This document shows, one piece after another, positions 19,201 through 29,951 of a stretch of 64,000 nucleotides of DNA. The position numbers were made by a program, and so were the translations under genes. This stretch comes from Taeniopygia guttata (taxonomy: Eukaryota; Chordata; Aves; Passeriformes; Estrildidae). Location of the stretch: NCBI RefSeq assembly GCF_048771995.1, contig NC_133063.1, positions 60,113,310 through 60,177,309 of the forward strand, given 5' to 3'. The notes beneath the pieces were generated by a model. It did no database searches and was not told where the DNA came from. It saw only the letters and a list, made by a program, of their open reading frames with translations. How positions within the stretch are numbered: the stretch's first letter is position 1; every line of letters begins with the position of its first letter.

Positions 19201-19835
19201 TTTAGGTCACGCATTCTGCAGCATGCTTTTTGATGCTATGCATCCTCTAAATAGGTCCAGAAATGAAGAAAAGACCTGCAGAAGTCTGCTAAGAGGAATC
19301 TCAGCAGAGGCTGCTGAGGGCTGGGAGGTGGAAGGGACCATTGTGCTTTTGAAAGGCAGCTTCCTGCACACAGTGCCACTTCTTTGACTATGTGGGTATG
19401 CAACATTAAGGGGATTCACAGTGTGTTTCAAGCCCTGGGTAGCCTGGCACAGTGAAAGGTTGAGAGAGGCATGATTAATGGCTTAATGCAATATTACTGG
19501 TCTCTGAATTATTTTCATTATCACTTCCAGAAAGAATTTTTCCCCTGCTTGAAACTGCTTCATATACAACTCAAATACTCAAGATCTGCACTGAGAGAAG
19601 GTACTCTTTACGAATATTCATCGAAAAAAACCCAAAGCTTCACACAAGATCAATAAAACATGTCTTAAAACAACTGGATCACAGATAAAGTACTAAAACA
19701 TTCTATAGGGAACAAAACTGCATTAAGAAGAGAATGGATTATCTTACAGCCTAAACAAAAACAAGCAACAACAAAATAATTAATTAATAAGCAAATCCTT
19801 CTAATGTTTCTCTAGGCAGACTCTTTCCATGGAAA

Positions 19836-19871
19836 GTGAAATGATGGTGGAAGGTGAAATGATGGTGGAAA
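19836..19871. repeat. 18-bp tandem duplication
   Basis: Two adjacent copies of GTGAAATGATGGTGGAAG, with only the last base differing in the second copy. This is a local slippage-type duplication in intronic DNA. Confidence 0.95.
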
Positions 19872-20020
19872 GAGATCATGAGTTGTTAAAAAAACCAAAA
19901 ATCTGAAATACTACCAATCAATGTCCCATTAAGATACTTGAAATTCTCTCCTTTTAGATATTAAATATTGGACCATCACTGTATCACAACAGAACTTAAC
20001 CATCTAATAATCTCTCCCTG

Positions 20021-20636
20021 TGTCTTGGTTTTGCCTGTGATAGAGTTAATTTTCTTCCTACTAGCTGGTACAGTGGTGTGTTTTGGACTTTGGAGGAGAG
20101 TAATGTTGATAAAACACTGAGGTTTCAATTACTCCTGAATAGTGCTCACCCTAAGTCAAGGACTTTTCAGTTTCCCAGTTGCAGGCTAGTAGGTACACAA
20201 AAAGCCAGGAGGAGCATTACCAGGACAGCTGATCCAAAATGGCCAAAGGGATAGTCCATACCAGAGTACATCATGCCCACTGTATAAATTGGAGGGAGTT
20301 GATTAGGAGCTACCAATCACTGCTGGTGGATAGGCTGGGCATTGGTTGGCAGGTGCTGAGCAGTTGTATTGTGCATCACTCTTTTATTGGGTTTTATTCC
20401 TTTGCCCTTCCCCTTTCCATTAATAATACTATATATAAGACTTATATATATATATATACAAGACTATAAATGTTAAAATAATAATTATTATTATATTTTA
20501 CTTCATGTCAAATTTTAAGCTGTTCTTAACCTACAAGTCATACGTTTTTCTGATTCTCCCTTCCATCCCAACAGAGGTGGGGAGTCAGCAAGGGGTTGTG
20601 CAGTAATTGGTTGCTCACAGGGATTAAACCAGGACA
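20021..20636 (+). mobile_element. Solitary avian endogenous-retrovirus LTR
   Basis: A 616-bp element starting TGTCTTGG and ending ACCAGGACA, with TG...CA ends as expected of an LTR. I recognise the block order of a family of avian ERV LTRs: GATAGAGTTAATTTTCTTCC, AGCTGGTACAGTG, AAGTCAAGGACTTTTCAG, CCAGGACAGCTGATCCAAAA, TGGCCAAAGGGATA, GCATCACTCTTTTATTGGG and GGTGGGGAGTCAGCAAGG. TATAAA at 20283-20288 fits the LTR promoter. No internal retroviral genes flank it, so it is a solo LTR left by recombination. The five bases on each side (CCCTG and GACTG) agree at three positions, a possible decayed target-site duplication. A TA microsatellite has grown inside it near 20440. It is antisense to NTRK2. 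The exact family name is uncertain. Confidence 0.78.
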
Positions 20637-21574
20637 GACTGTTACATTGCCCCATTTATTCAGAAACATCACAGAACACTTACAGATCCTGCGCAGCTGC
20701 ATAAAATTTCAATAAGAGGCAGCTTTACTGAAGTATTGTCAACCCAGGACAAAATGTTGCAACCATTTAACAGAACAGAGAATTTTTTTAAAAACCCACT
20801 GGACTAGGCCAAGGAATGAATAAAAAGACTAATGTAAAGAGAAACTGGATGCTGTACAGGAGGGGGCAGCATATTGCTTGGCACGATAACTACAGTCTAG
20901 CAGACCCCTGTCATCTGCTCCTATAAAAATACACCTTGGTCTTCAAGCTGCATCTTTTATGTAATCCCGTTCTGCCTGGGTTACAAGCTACGAGGCAGCA
21001 GAGAAAACATCAAGTCTTCAAGTTAAGTTCCCCTACTCCTTCCCCTCTCTGCAATTCTCTGGCTGAAAGTCATCATGAGACCTGGCTGGACATTTCAGAA
21101 TTTTTGTGCCTGTTAAGGGCTTTCTCTGTTTTCACATCCCATTTTTCTTGTGGGGTGGGAATGATGCTGGAGAGCTCACATGTAAGAGAGAGTGTGTCCT
21201 GTGTAGGGCCTTGCTTGCTGCCCAGCCAGGGACTGCATCTCTTCAGCTCTCACCTGCTGCAGCCCTCTTCTCCTGGTCCACAGCCCAGGAACCCCTACTG
21301 CTGCCACTGCTGCCTGGCCCTGCATACTAATTGGCAAATTTAATGACTTTCCCTTGCTTTCCTTCCCTTCTCCTCCTAAGCTGCTGTCTCAGAGCAAGGG
21401 AGCCTGGCTGCCATGGAAACTGAGCCGTCAAACACCCTGAACCTGCCCCATCAGCCTTGGGAGTGGATTCCAGTGGTGAAGCTCAAAGAAGGGGATACTA
21501 GAGAGGGAATAGAACTGGAGGAGTGGGAAGGTGCAAGGCTGACCTTGTCAGGAATGGGTCTGGGCTGTTTTGCA

Positions 21575-21630
21575 AAGGGACCGCCCAAAAGGAGTATATA
21601 TAGGGCATAAGGAATCAGACACTTAGAAGA
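21575..21630 (+). promoter_or_regulatory. Possible TATA-containing promoter-like patch
   Basis: The plus strand shows GGGACCGCCC (GC-box-like) followed by AAAAGGAGTATATATAGGGC, with a TATA-box-like TATATATAG at 21595-21603. A purine start region 25-30 bases further on (around 21625) would be a suitable initiator. It sits at the end of a GC-richer block and is antisense to NTRK2. An AATAAAG lies about 540 bases downstream (22138), so an old LTR is one alternative, but I cannot find LTR ends. This is a motif-level suggestion only. Confidence 0.25.
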
Positions 21631-23581
21631 AAAACAGGATTACCTGCTTTTTTTTCTTCACTATGATTCAAATTTCTCTCTGCCCCCTTTGTCCTATCCA
21701 TTTACTGTCTGAATCAAATACTCCTAGTGTATGTACATACCATATCATCAAGGGGTTTTGACAATCCCAAATCTAGATCACACACCTTAAGGACTGTTTT
21801 TAGCCAGAAAAAGGGCTGATTACAGCAAGTAAATGGTTTGAGGGGGCCATAGGCACAAGCTGGCAAGAGGACAAGCCCCTGCCTAGTCAATAAGACTGTG
21901 ATCCTCTGCCCAGCCTTTCAGTCCTGCCTCCCTTTCCCAGGCTAGCTGCTGGACTGGAGTCGCATGAAAATGCAGCATTTGTGGCACAGTCTGTATGCGC
22001 TGACGCCTTTTCTGGGCAGGCACCTCGTTCAACACCAGCTCTGTGTCCAAAAGTATTCTGGTCTCTGCTTCAGTCTGTGTGGCTGTGGGAATTGTACTTT
22101 TGTCTTCAGTTCTGTCTCCTGAGGATTTATGTGCATATAATAAAGGTAAAATGAATGTTTGCTTCAATCTTAGCTCTCAAATTTCAGCCTTCAAGGGACA
22201 CTGTCTCTTCTATCCAATATCCTTGTAAGCTTTCAGGCCAGAAATGGCGAATCTCCTTGTGTGTCTTTTTTTCTAAGCAAAGCTCTAAGCAGAATAAATA
22301 TGATTTATTCATGAAGGGAGCCCTCAGAAGGTCAATAAAACTGGCATGCTCCCCAAAATACACAAACAAAACAGAGAAGAAGAAAACCCCCTGGGTCAGC
22401 ACTTTTCTGAAGACAAGATGAAGCTGTTTATGTTCCAGAGAGACCCACTTATGCAAGGGACATAAATGTTTCAACTCTCCTTCTCTGTTCTAACCTCTTG
22501 AACAACGAGCTTAATACTAAAATTTTACTTCAGATACAAGGGAGAATTGCTGTGCCATAAAGTTCGTGGGGTTTTGGAGCTGAAGTACCTGACACACCCA
22601 GCAGAAGTGCTGCTTGGTATTCCTGTGAAACAGGGGGACCTACTGCAGTGCAGGCTGCAGAGCATGTCTCAGGCATGACAACAAAGGACCCCAAAGGGAT
22701 ACTTCCTCCTTAGCTAAGACCACCAAAGGAGACTTCTACTTGGATTATTTCTTTCGGGGACTTTTATGTTGCCTTGCACTTGATCTTACCGTTGATTTGA
22801 AAAGGGAAAAGGACTAATCATTATAAATTTCAGTACCCTAGCTCTCTAACATGTGAGCTGCTACTACACAAATTGGTACATAAAAGATGAATAAGTGCAG
22901 AAGTGTTTGCAAGATATAAGAATGCCTAAAATAAGAAAGAAAACTACTTAACAGGGTTTGCAGCATTTGTGTAAGCCTTGGTTTCATGTAATTGAGAGTA
23001 ATTTTATTGAATAGGAAATAATATTTGAAACAAACAATGTTAAAGGATTTACAGGGAAAAAAAAAAAGAAATTTTTTTTTTTTTTTCCCAAAGCAAATAG
23101 AGAAACTGGTTAACATTATCAGGGAGTCACCTGAGTCAGAAGGCATGCAGGGGGGAAACTTCAGGTTTCTCATTAAAAGAAATAGAGAGCTGATGCATGG
23201 AGAAAACTAACCTCTCTCTCTGTATCTTTCTGAACAGAGTGGAAAAAAAAATCCGCAGGAAGAGATTCTATCAGCCTAAAGGTGGTCCACTGAATGAGTG
23301 TGAACAAAGATGATAGATACATCAGACAAAGCATATATGGATTTTCAGAACAAACACCTTTGATAAGGCTCTACACCACAGGCTATTAAAAAAACTGCTG
23401 TTAGAATGTTTAGAAAAGGCCTTTTTAGAGAGTGAAAACTGGTTAAAGCACAAGAAGTAGTAAGTAGAAGTAGGACTTCAAGGTCACATCTCAGGTCAGA
23501 GAGAATCCAGTAGTGAAGTCCTCAGTGGACAGTGTTACAACCATTCAGCATCTTCAATAGCCTAGAAGTGGAAGGACATTG

Positions 23582-23614
23582 CCAGGTAGTCCAACCCGGG
23601 GGTGGACTACCTGG
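23582..23614. repeat. 33-bp near-perfect palindrome (hairpin 1)
   Basis: Arms CCAGGTAGTCCA (23582-23593) and TGGACTACCTGG (23603-23614) are exact reverse complements. After one A.G mismatch three more C-G pairs close towards a single-base centre at 23598. The left part resembles the GGAAGG...AGTCCAACCC segment of CR1 3' ends, so it may be a remodelled CR1 scrap. Confidence 0.92.
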
Positions 23615-23615
23615 G

Positions 23616-23646
23616 TGCATTTAGTTAAGGCAGTTAACTAAATACA
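23616..23646. repeat. 31-bp inverted repeat (hairpin 2)
   Basis: Starting two bases after the previous palindrome, ATTTAGTTAA (23619-23628) and TTAACTAAAT (23634-23643) are exact reverse complements around a five-base GGCAG loop. Two further outer pairs (23616-23617 with 23645-23646) follow one mismatch. The arm sequence is unrelated to hairpin 1. Confidence 0.92.
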
Positions 23647-24779
23647 CAATAAACAGTTGCCATGAGAACTAAAGAGAGTGAGCATCACCAGCATAGGTAC
23701 CAACTTGGCACAGGGCATAATTCTGCTACTTTGCAAAGGCATGGCCCCCTCACATGCCTTCAGTGTGCAGTTGCTTACAAACTCACTAAAATGATGGTTG
23801 AAGTGAGGTCAGTCAGCAACTACTGCAGAATGGTAAGCAACACAGTCTGAAGAACTGTAACAAGTGAACACTCAAGAAAATTACAAGGAGATAAATTAAG
23901 ATCTTCAGAATTTTATACCAAATGGGTATTAAAATTCTAGAGCTTGTGTCCACAGAAATGGACAGTACCGGCAGGTGCAAGCAAGGATAAGACTACGTCT
24001 GTGGTTCACATACAGGCAATAATGGGAACTGTCAGAAGTGACCTCTAACATCTCACATCCTGATCTTACAGACTCTGGCACAGTGTAAAAAAATGCCCAA
24101 AAAAACTGGCAAGACATAGGGCAGGTAACTTATAAGAAAATGTGATTCATGTCTAAGAACAGGGTCAGTCATTTTTTGGAAAGGGTAGAGAGTCAAACTT
24201 GCTTGGGCAGGGTAGGAAGGTCAGGAGAGTATCCATCTAGTCAGAGAATGGCCAGAATGGAGAGCCTCATGTATCTGTGAGATGTCTAATTTTGAAGATG
24301 GGCTCAGTATGCACCACACTTTGTGGCTTATTTTTTTGTACCAGGTGCATTTCACAAGAGGAATGGATTAGACCTTTCATTTGGTAGGAAAATGAAAAAT
24401 CCCTTTTGCATATTGAATTAAAACATAATGAAATGTCTGAAGGTCTTTGGAATTTTACAAGTCCTTGGGTAACCATGTTTATGTGAAGTGGATAAAGGCA
24501 GAAACATTTGTGAATGTACTTCATCAGTGCAACTGCTCACACGTTTACAACTGTATCATTTCTATATAAATATTTTTATATCACATGTATGATACGTATG
24601 GGTTTTCTCTCTCTGGAGCAAAAGAAACCAGTGCCATTACCAATCTAAATATGCATTATGGAAAACAATTTAATAACAAGATGTTATAATGTTTTTCTGT
24701 ACAACCTCTTTTGAATTCTGCACATTTGCTAGACTGTGCTTAGAAATGATGGAGCTGGTAAATATATCTTCTTAACCAC

Positions 24780-24985
24780 AAGGCTGAAAAGCTTCAGTTC
24801 TCTCAGTCTGTCTTCACATCATCTTAGTGATCCTCCTCTGAACTCGCCCCAAGGTCCATGTCCTTCTTATGCTGGGGGCCCCAGAGCTGGATGTAGTGCT
24901 CCCTGTGGGGTCTCACAGAAGTGGAAAACAACAACAATACAGATTTGGGTATGCCTATCCCCCTGCTCTTTCATGCACATGAGAC
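24780..24985 (-). mobile_element. CR1 LINE internal fragment
   Basis: The plus strand carries the reverse complement of a CR1 segment: CTCAGTCTGTCTTCACATCA, then AGTGATCCTCCTCTGAACTC, CAAGGTCCATGTCCTTCTTA, TGCTGGGGGCCCCAGAGCTG and TGTGGGGTCTCACAGAAGTG. This order is the classic end of the CR1 reverse-transcriptase ORF. The fragment is truncated at both ends and has no intact frame. It has the same orientation as NTRK2. The right boundary is approximate. Confidence 0.85.
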
Positions 24986-27900
24986 AATCAGTTTTAGCAT
25001 TTACACATCAAAAACTATTGAAACCGAATGAGAATCTAAGTCTTTTAATTTCATGGCCTTAGTCTGATACACTAGAAACTTTAATGGTCAGTGTTTTTTT
25101 TCTATACAGCAGAAGAAAGTGTTGAGGTGAAGGACAGGAAATTTCACATTATGAGTTGAATGCCAGAAGAATCTTGGAAGGACAAGTAAATGTCACGTTT
25201 TGTGTTTCATGGGGATAGGAGATTTGCTATTCAGAGGGTAGTAATCTTGAAATAGCTGTCTGGTAATAACTGTAATTCAACTCACCTGTCTGCAGAAGTC
25301 TCCAGGCTCCTTTTAAATTCTGAGTAGTTGCTCTTTAAAAGGCACAGAATCATCCTATATAATTGAAATTACATAGTTTCAGAGTTTTAGTCTCTGAGAT
25401 TTCAGTGTGGAGCAAAATTTCCATAGCCACCCTGGGGCTTATGTTTCCTTCAATTCGAGTCTCCCAATGCTTGCAGTGAAGACCAAGATCAGAAAAATGC
25501 ACCCAGATATGCACTAGAAATCAAACAGCTCATCTTGATGTTATTCAACAGGGTCCCAAACTCAGCAATAGAAGAAAGAATGAATCATTCCATTAACTTC
25601 CAGGCAACTTCCACTAACAGAATATTATGCTTTTCCTAGAACTTGTAGAAGCTGTTAGAAAGGTGGATCAAGAGAAAAATATCATTCACCTTTGAGAATA
25701 ACAGGTATAGCTTTGCTTTATTACATCTTCTTCTGTTACATCCAACAGGAAAATAAGTCTGTCCATTTCCCTATCACCACTGTGCAAGATTCAGGAAGAC
25801 TGCCAGAGTGTCCTGGTTGTCACATCAGTGGTGGACTGCTGCTGCTGGACTTTCTGATCATATCTGTGATCTCCAGAACATTAACAGACTTTCAGAACTT
25901 GAATGCTGTAGAGTGACTGAAGCTGTAATGGCTTTGTACTTTCTGTGAAAGAAGCTTGGAATATTGTATATAGTATGCAATAATGAATGTGATGAATTTG
26001 ATAAACATTTAAACACCAGAGAGAACCCAGCACAGTCCAGTATGGAAGCCCCAGTACTTCACTTTGCAACAAAGTTGCAATTTTTTGACCTAAAATGAAC
26101 TTCCACCTCACTGAACAAGCTAGGGTTGTAAAAACCCTAAAACCCTTGTTACGAATAGAAGCCACTCATGTTCTGAAATGGTCATGAGCTGAAAAGGTAA
26201 GTTCGAATTGTCACCCTTCTTAAAAAAAAAAAAAAAAACTATAAAGAAAATAGAAAGGAGATGCAGCTGAAGCAGAACCATTACGTATTTTCATCCTCTG
26301 TCACTAATAAGTCATGCAGGACACTGGGAAACAAGGTAAAGCAGTATCTTCTCCTGCTGTAGACAAACAGAAGCATCTGTAAAACTAGAACTCAACCTTC
26401 CTGGAATGCTGAGGGTTAAAGTTTAATGATATCATATCAAAGCCAAGAGCAAAGAGACTGCATGCTGAACTAAAAGATGGGATTTTCCTGTCACAGTCAT
26501 GGAGAAGATATAGTCAAACCTGACTTTCTGCTGTGAGTGTAGTTTCATACACAGCGACAGAAGTTCCAAGTAAGAGTTGCAGAATTACTGGCAAGTATTT
26601 TCGTTACTAAGAAATATTTTCAAAACTTTTTTCTTGCCCTGAAAATTCAACCACTTTGAAATGTCTTTCATAAATACTAACAGCTCTACTTTGAATATTC
26701 TGCACAAACTAATGATGGGGTAAACTGATCAAGACAAAAATATCTGTGCTTCAGATTGCTACTCATGCTGGCACTCTGCCAGAACCAAGTACTTCTGACA
26801 CTATCAGGAGTTTTTGTTCTTTATGTACTTCAAGGTACCTAAACTAAGAATTATGCGGAGCACACCAAGTCCTCTGGTCCTCTTGCTTCCTAAGGCATAG
26901 CTTGTCTACATTGAACCATTCTCTTCATAAATTGCACAGTACCACCTTAAAATGAGATTATTCTAAGTTCACTGGTTGTCAAAGAACCTCATGCTTTAAT
27001 TTTTAGAAATTAAAAATTTCCCTAGCCTCTTACTTAAATTCCTTGATAGACAGATTACATAAATTTGTTCTTACATGAGCATTGTTCTTTAGCTTCAACA
27101 GTACTCTTTCATCCCTAATGTTTATTTTAGTCCTTTGAAGCACTCATATAGTACAGCTCTTTTAGACTCTCCTTCAACAAATATTTTAATCAGGAATGCC
27201 CTTGTACTGTACTATGGTTTGGAGAAGTACTCTGTCTTCTCTGCAACCAAGAAAAAAAAAAAGAAAGCTTATTTTTCAGCTGGAATGTTTCATTAACAAA
27301 GTTTGTTCAGTTGCCGCAGAAACATTGATGCTGGTGCAGAAAAACAGATGTTGCAGGAATTAGCTGAGGAGGGCAGGACCTCTGCTTTGAGCAGCAGGGC
27401 TGGTTTATGCTGCATTAAAAGTTTACTGACCTCTTTGTCAATCATAAGACAGGCTGTCAATGTCCCTCATTGCTCGAGGATCTCTTCTCTATGTGTGTTC
27501 CAGGTTTAACTCTCATATCTTCTTAGTCCCATTGGCCCCTCTGCCTGTATCTTCATATTTATCACTATCCTTTCAAGACCTGATGTTAGAAATTAATTTT
27601 TCTTTTAGGCCTACTAACTCTCCTTTCCACATAATCCTGTCTGCAGTGGCAACACTTTCCTCCTCATATTCTTGACATTTAAACAGTCAAGAGACTCCTC
27701 TTGTCTATTTTGGTATCCTTTTCAAAGCAATCTCAAATGCTTTTTAGCCCTTTTCACTGTATTCCTGTATTAGCCTTTCTTTCCTCTGTATTTTTGCTTA
27801 CTTTCTGTGTCCTTTATGAGATGAAATCACCAATAATTCTGCAACTTATTGCTCTCCACTTTTACATGTGATTTAGGGACACAATTTCCATCTATTATCT

Positions 27901-28646
27901 GCATTTTTCTTTAAAGAAAATTGCATTTCTCCAGTTCTTAAACAGAACCCAGCAACTAGTTCTTTCTATTTTTCAAAGTTGACTTGAAAAGCAGGAGGAG
28001 GACAGCAAGAAAACAGGTACTCCCAAAATTCTGGGGTCAAAATTATTTTAAAGCTAGGAATTTGGAGATTCTCAGGCAGTTTTTAAATCCATAAATACCC
28101 TTGTGAACTTCCTTACAAAAGGAAGTTATTCAACTACAGGTGCATATTAATTGCCTATTTTATGCAATCTGAAAGCTAAACAGATCCAGATCTATTCCTC
28201 TTTCTTTTTTTCCCATTTTTCCTGGCTTCCATCTTAAACAAATGTATGAAGATGTAATAGATTAAAAGGAATAACTAATGAAAGAAGCTTTATTAACATT
28301 TTTTTTTCTGATCATGTTAACTAGCATAATGCTGTATTCCATATCCCTAATGACACAGCTGAAAAAATATAAACACAAGCTATGTTTCAAGCAACTAGCT
28401 TGGACATTGTGAGTAGCACAGAGGAAGAAGTGTATGCCTTCAGAAAAGGAACATTCATCCTGCTTCTGAATAGCTTTGCAGTCTGCATTAAGCTTGTGTC
28501 ACAATTTTTGAGCTAGCAGTGTCTGCAGGCTAGATGTACCTTCAGTCTCACACTGTACAGTGGAACTGTATAAACCTCTCCATGAAACTTGTTTGCATTT
28601 TCTAATTTATGCCATTTTAGCTGTATTTAAATATATATTTGAAGGG

Positions 28647-28674
28647 CTTTTTACTATGTGCTTTTTACTATGTG
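28647..28674. repeat. 14-bp tandem duplication
   Basis: CTTTTTACTATGTG occurs twice in a row with no mismatch. This is a local duplication in intronic DNA. Confidence 0.95.
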
Positions 28675-29906
28675 CAGAACAGCATAACCTTCAGTTTTCT
28701 CATTTTCTATTTAGCATTTTATTCTATGAACTAAAGTTCATCGAGATAAAAAATCAGGTTAATACTGAATAATAATATGTGTGCATATACAAGCTCCAAA
28801 CCCACGAATTAGTCCATTTCCAAATTGTGATGGAAATACTGGTCAAAAATGTATGTTCCTCCAAGCATGACTGGCGTAAGAATCACAACTCTGTGTGTGT
28901 ATGTGAACAGGTAGAAGTTGTGCAAGGATTTCTAATTATTTTCAACAGAATTCCTTTTGTAGAAAATGACAATATTGGACCTATATATTTTAAACAATAT
29001 ACAATCCCTGTTTTGCAGATTCAAATAGTATCTATTGGTTTTCTGTTGTGAGGCACATTCCACTCACTGTGTATAAGCATTGACCTTTATTTTAACACAA
29101 TTATGCTTTTCCCACACAACTATTCAACACTAGATTCTTTTCTCTAAAAATGGCTGATATGGCATGAGAGACCAGTCCTAGAATATTTGAGGATACTCAA
29201 GGAGCATGGAAAAGTCACGCAAATGAAAACTGCAAAATTCCCTTTTTCATTGGTGCTTTTCAATCTAGAAGACAAGACGAGATGTGCTGCCAAAATTATG
29301 GCATGAAATATTAAGCTCTATTTTGATCTCTCTTTTTCTCTGTGTCTTGTTTTGCTAAAGATGATTTAAAACTTTGCTTGCAGAATCCAAAAAACAAACA
29401 GCTCATGCATATGTCAGGCTGCCAAGAATGCAGGACCCTGCCCTTTACTTAGCTCACAAGCAAGAAAAATCTTTTACAAGGATATTGCCAGGCAGTATGC
29501 TGCACTAAATCTCATAGTCAGAAAATAACATTGGCAGCATAATCAGCTGCAAAAGGACTGCATGCAGAGCAGTAATTTGCAAAGAGCCCAGCCTATCAGT
29601 TAGCTTTCCAAAGCAACTTCTTGGTGACAGGCATCTGGTAAATCAATCTGGAAAGAATCCATATTCTCCTGATAGCATCAGTTTTATTTTGTGGGCCTGA
29701 GCTGAGGCAGTATGGGAAACATAGATGACAAAAACATTAGGACAAATAATTTATGATCATACTGACAGTCATGCATGTTGCTTCTTATTTTTGTTTTCCC
29801 CTTTATATATACACTGTGAAATAATTGCAGTGTTGATGTGTTATCAAAGAATATCTGGCAATATATTTAATGAACAGTTCTTTATCTCCTTAAAATTCTA
29901 CTGCCA

Positions 29907-29951
29907 GAAAAAAAAAAGAAAAAGAAAAAGAAGAGAAAGAAAAGGAGAAAA
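29907..29951. repeat. Polypurine A/G tract
   Basis: About 45 bases of A with scattered G (AAAAAG and GAAAGAAAAG units). Low-complexity sequence. The lysine-rich open frame across it is an artefact. Confidence 0.9.

Larger units (their letters stand above)
12309..20020. other. Intron stretch with only low-complexity and tandem repeats
   Basis: About 7.7 kb of intronic DNA. It holds a 24-base T run (14643-14666), an A run near 15490, a 26-bp-period duplication (16171-16216) and an 18-bp duplication (19836-19871). No exon, RNA gene or transposon is recognisable in the rest. Confidence 0.55.
20637..24779. other. Intron stretch, partly GC-richer
   Basis: About 4.1 kb. Positions 20930-21640 are noticeably richer in G and C than the surroundings and end in a TATA-containing patch, listed separately. 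An A/T homopolymer pair lies at about 23057-23088. Two hairpins at 23582-23646 are listed separately. Open frames of up to 135 codons around 20936-21343 match nothing I know and overlap each other in two frames, as chance ORFs in GC-richer DNA do. Confidence 0.5.

Noticed and set aside
20936..21343. 135-codon plus-strand open frame with a second overlapping frame
   Set aside because: Same reason: GC-richer patch, no domain and no intron/exon signals tied to it.
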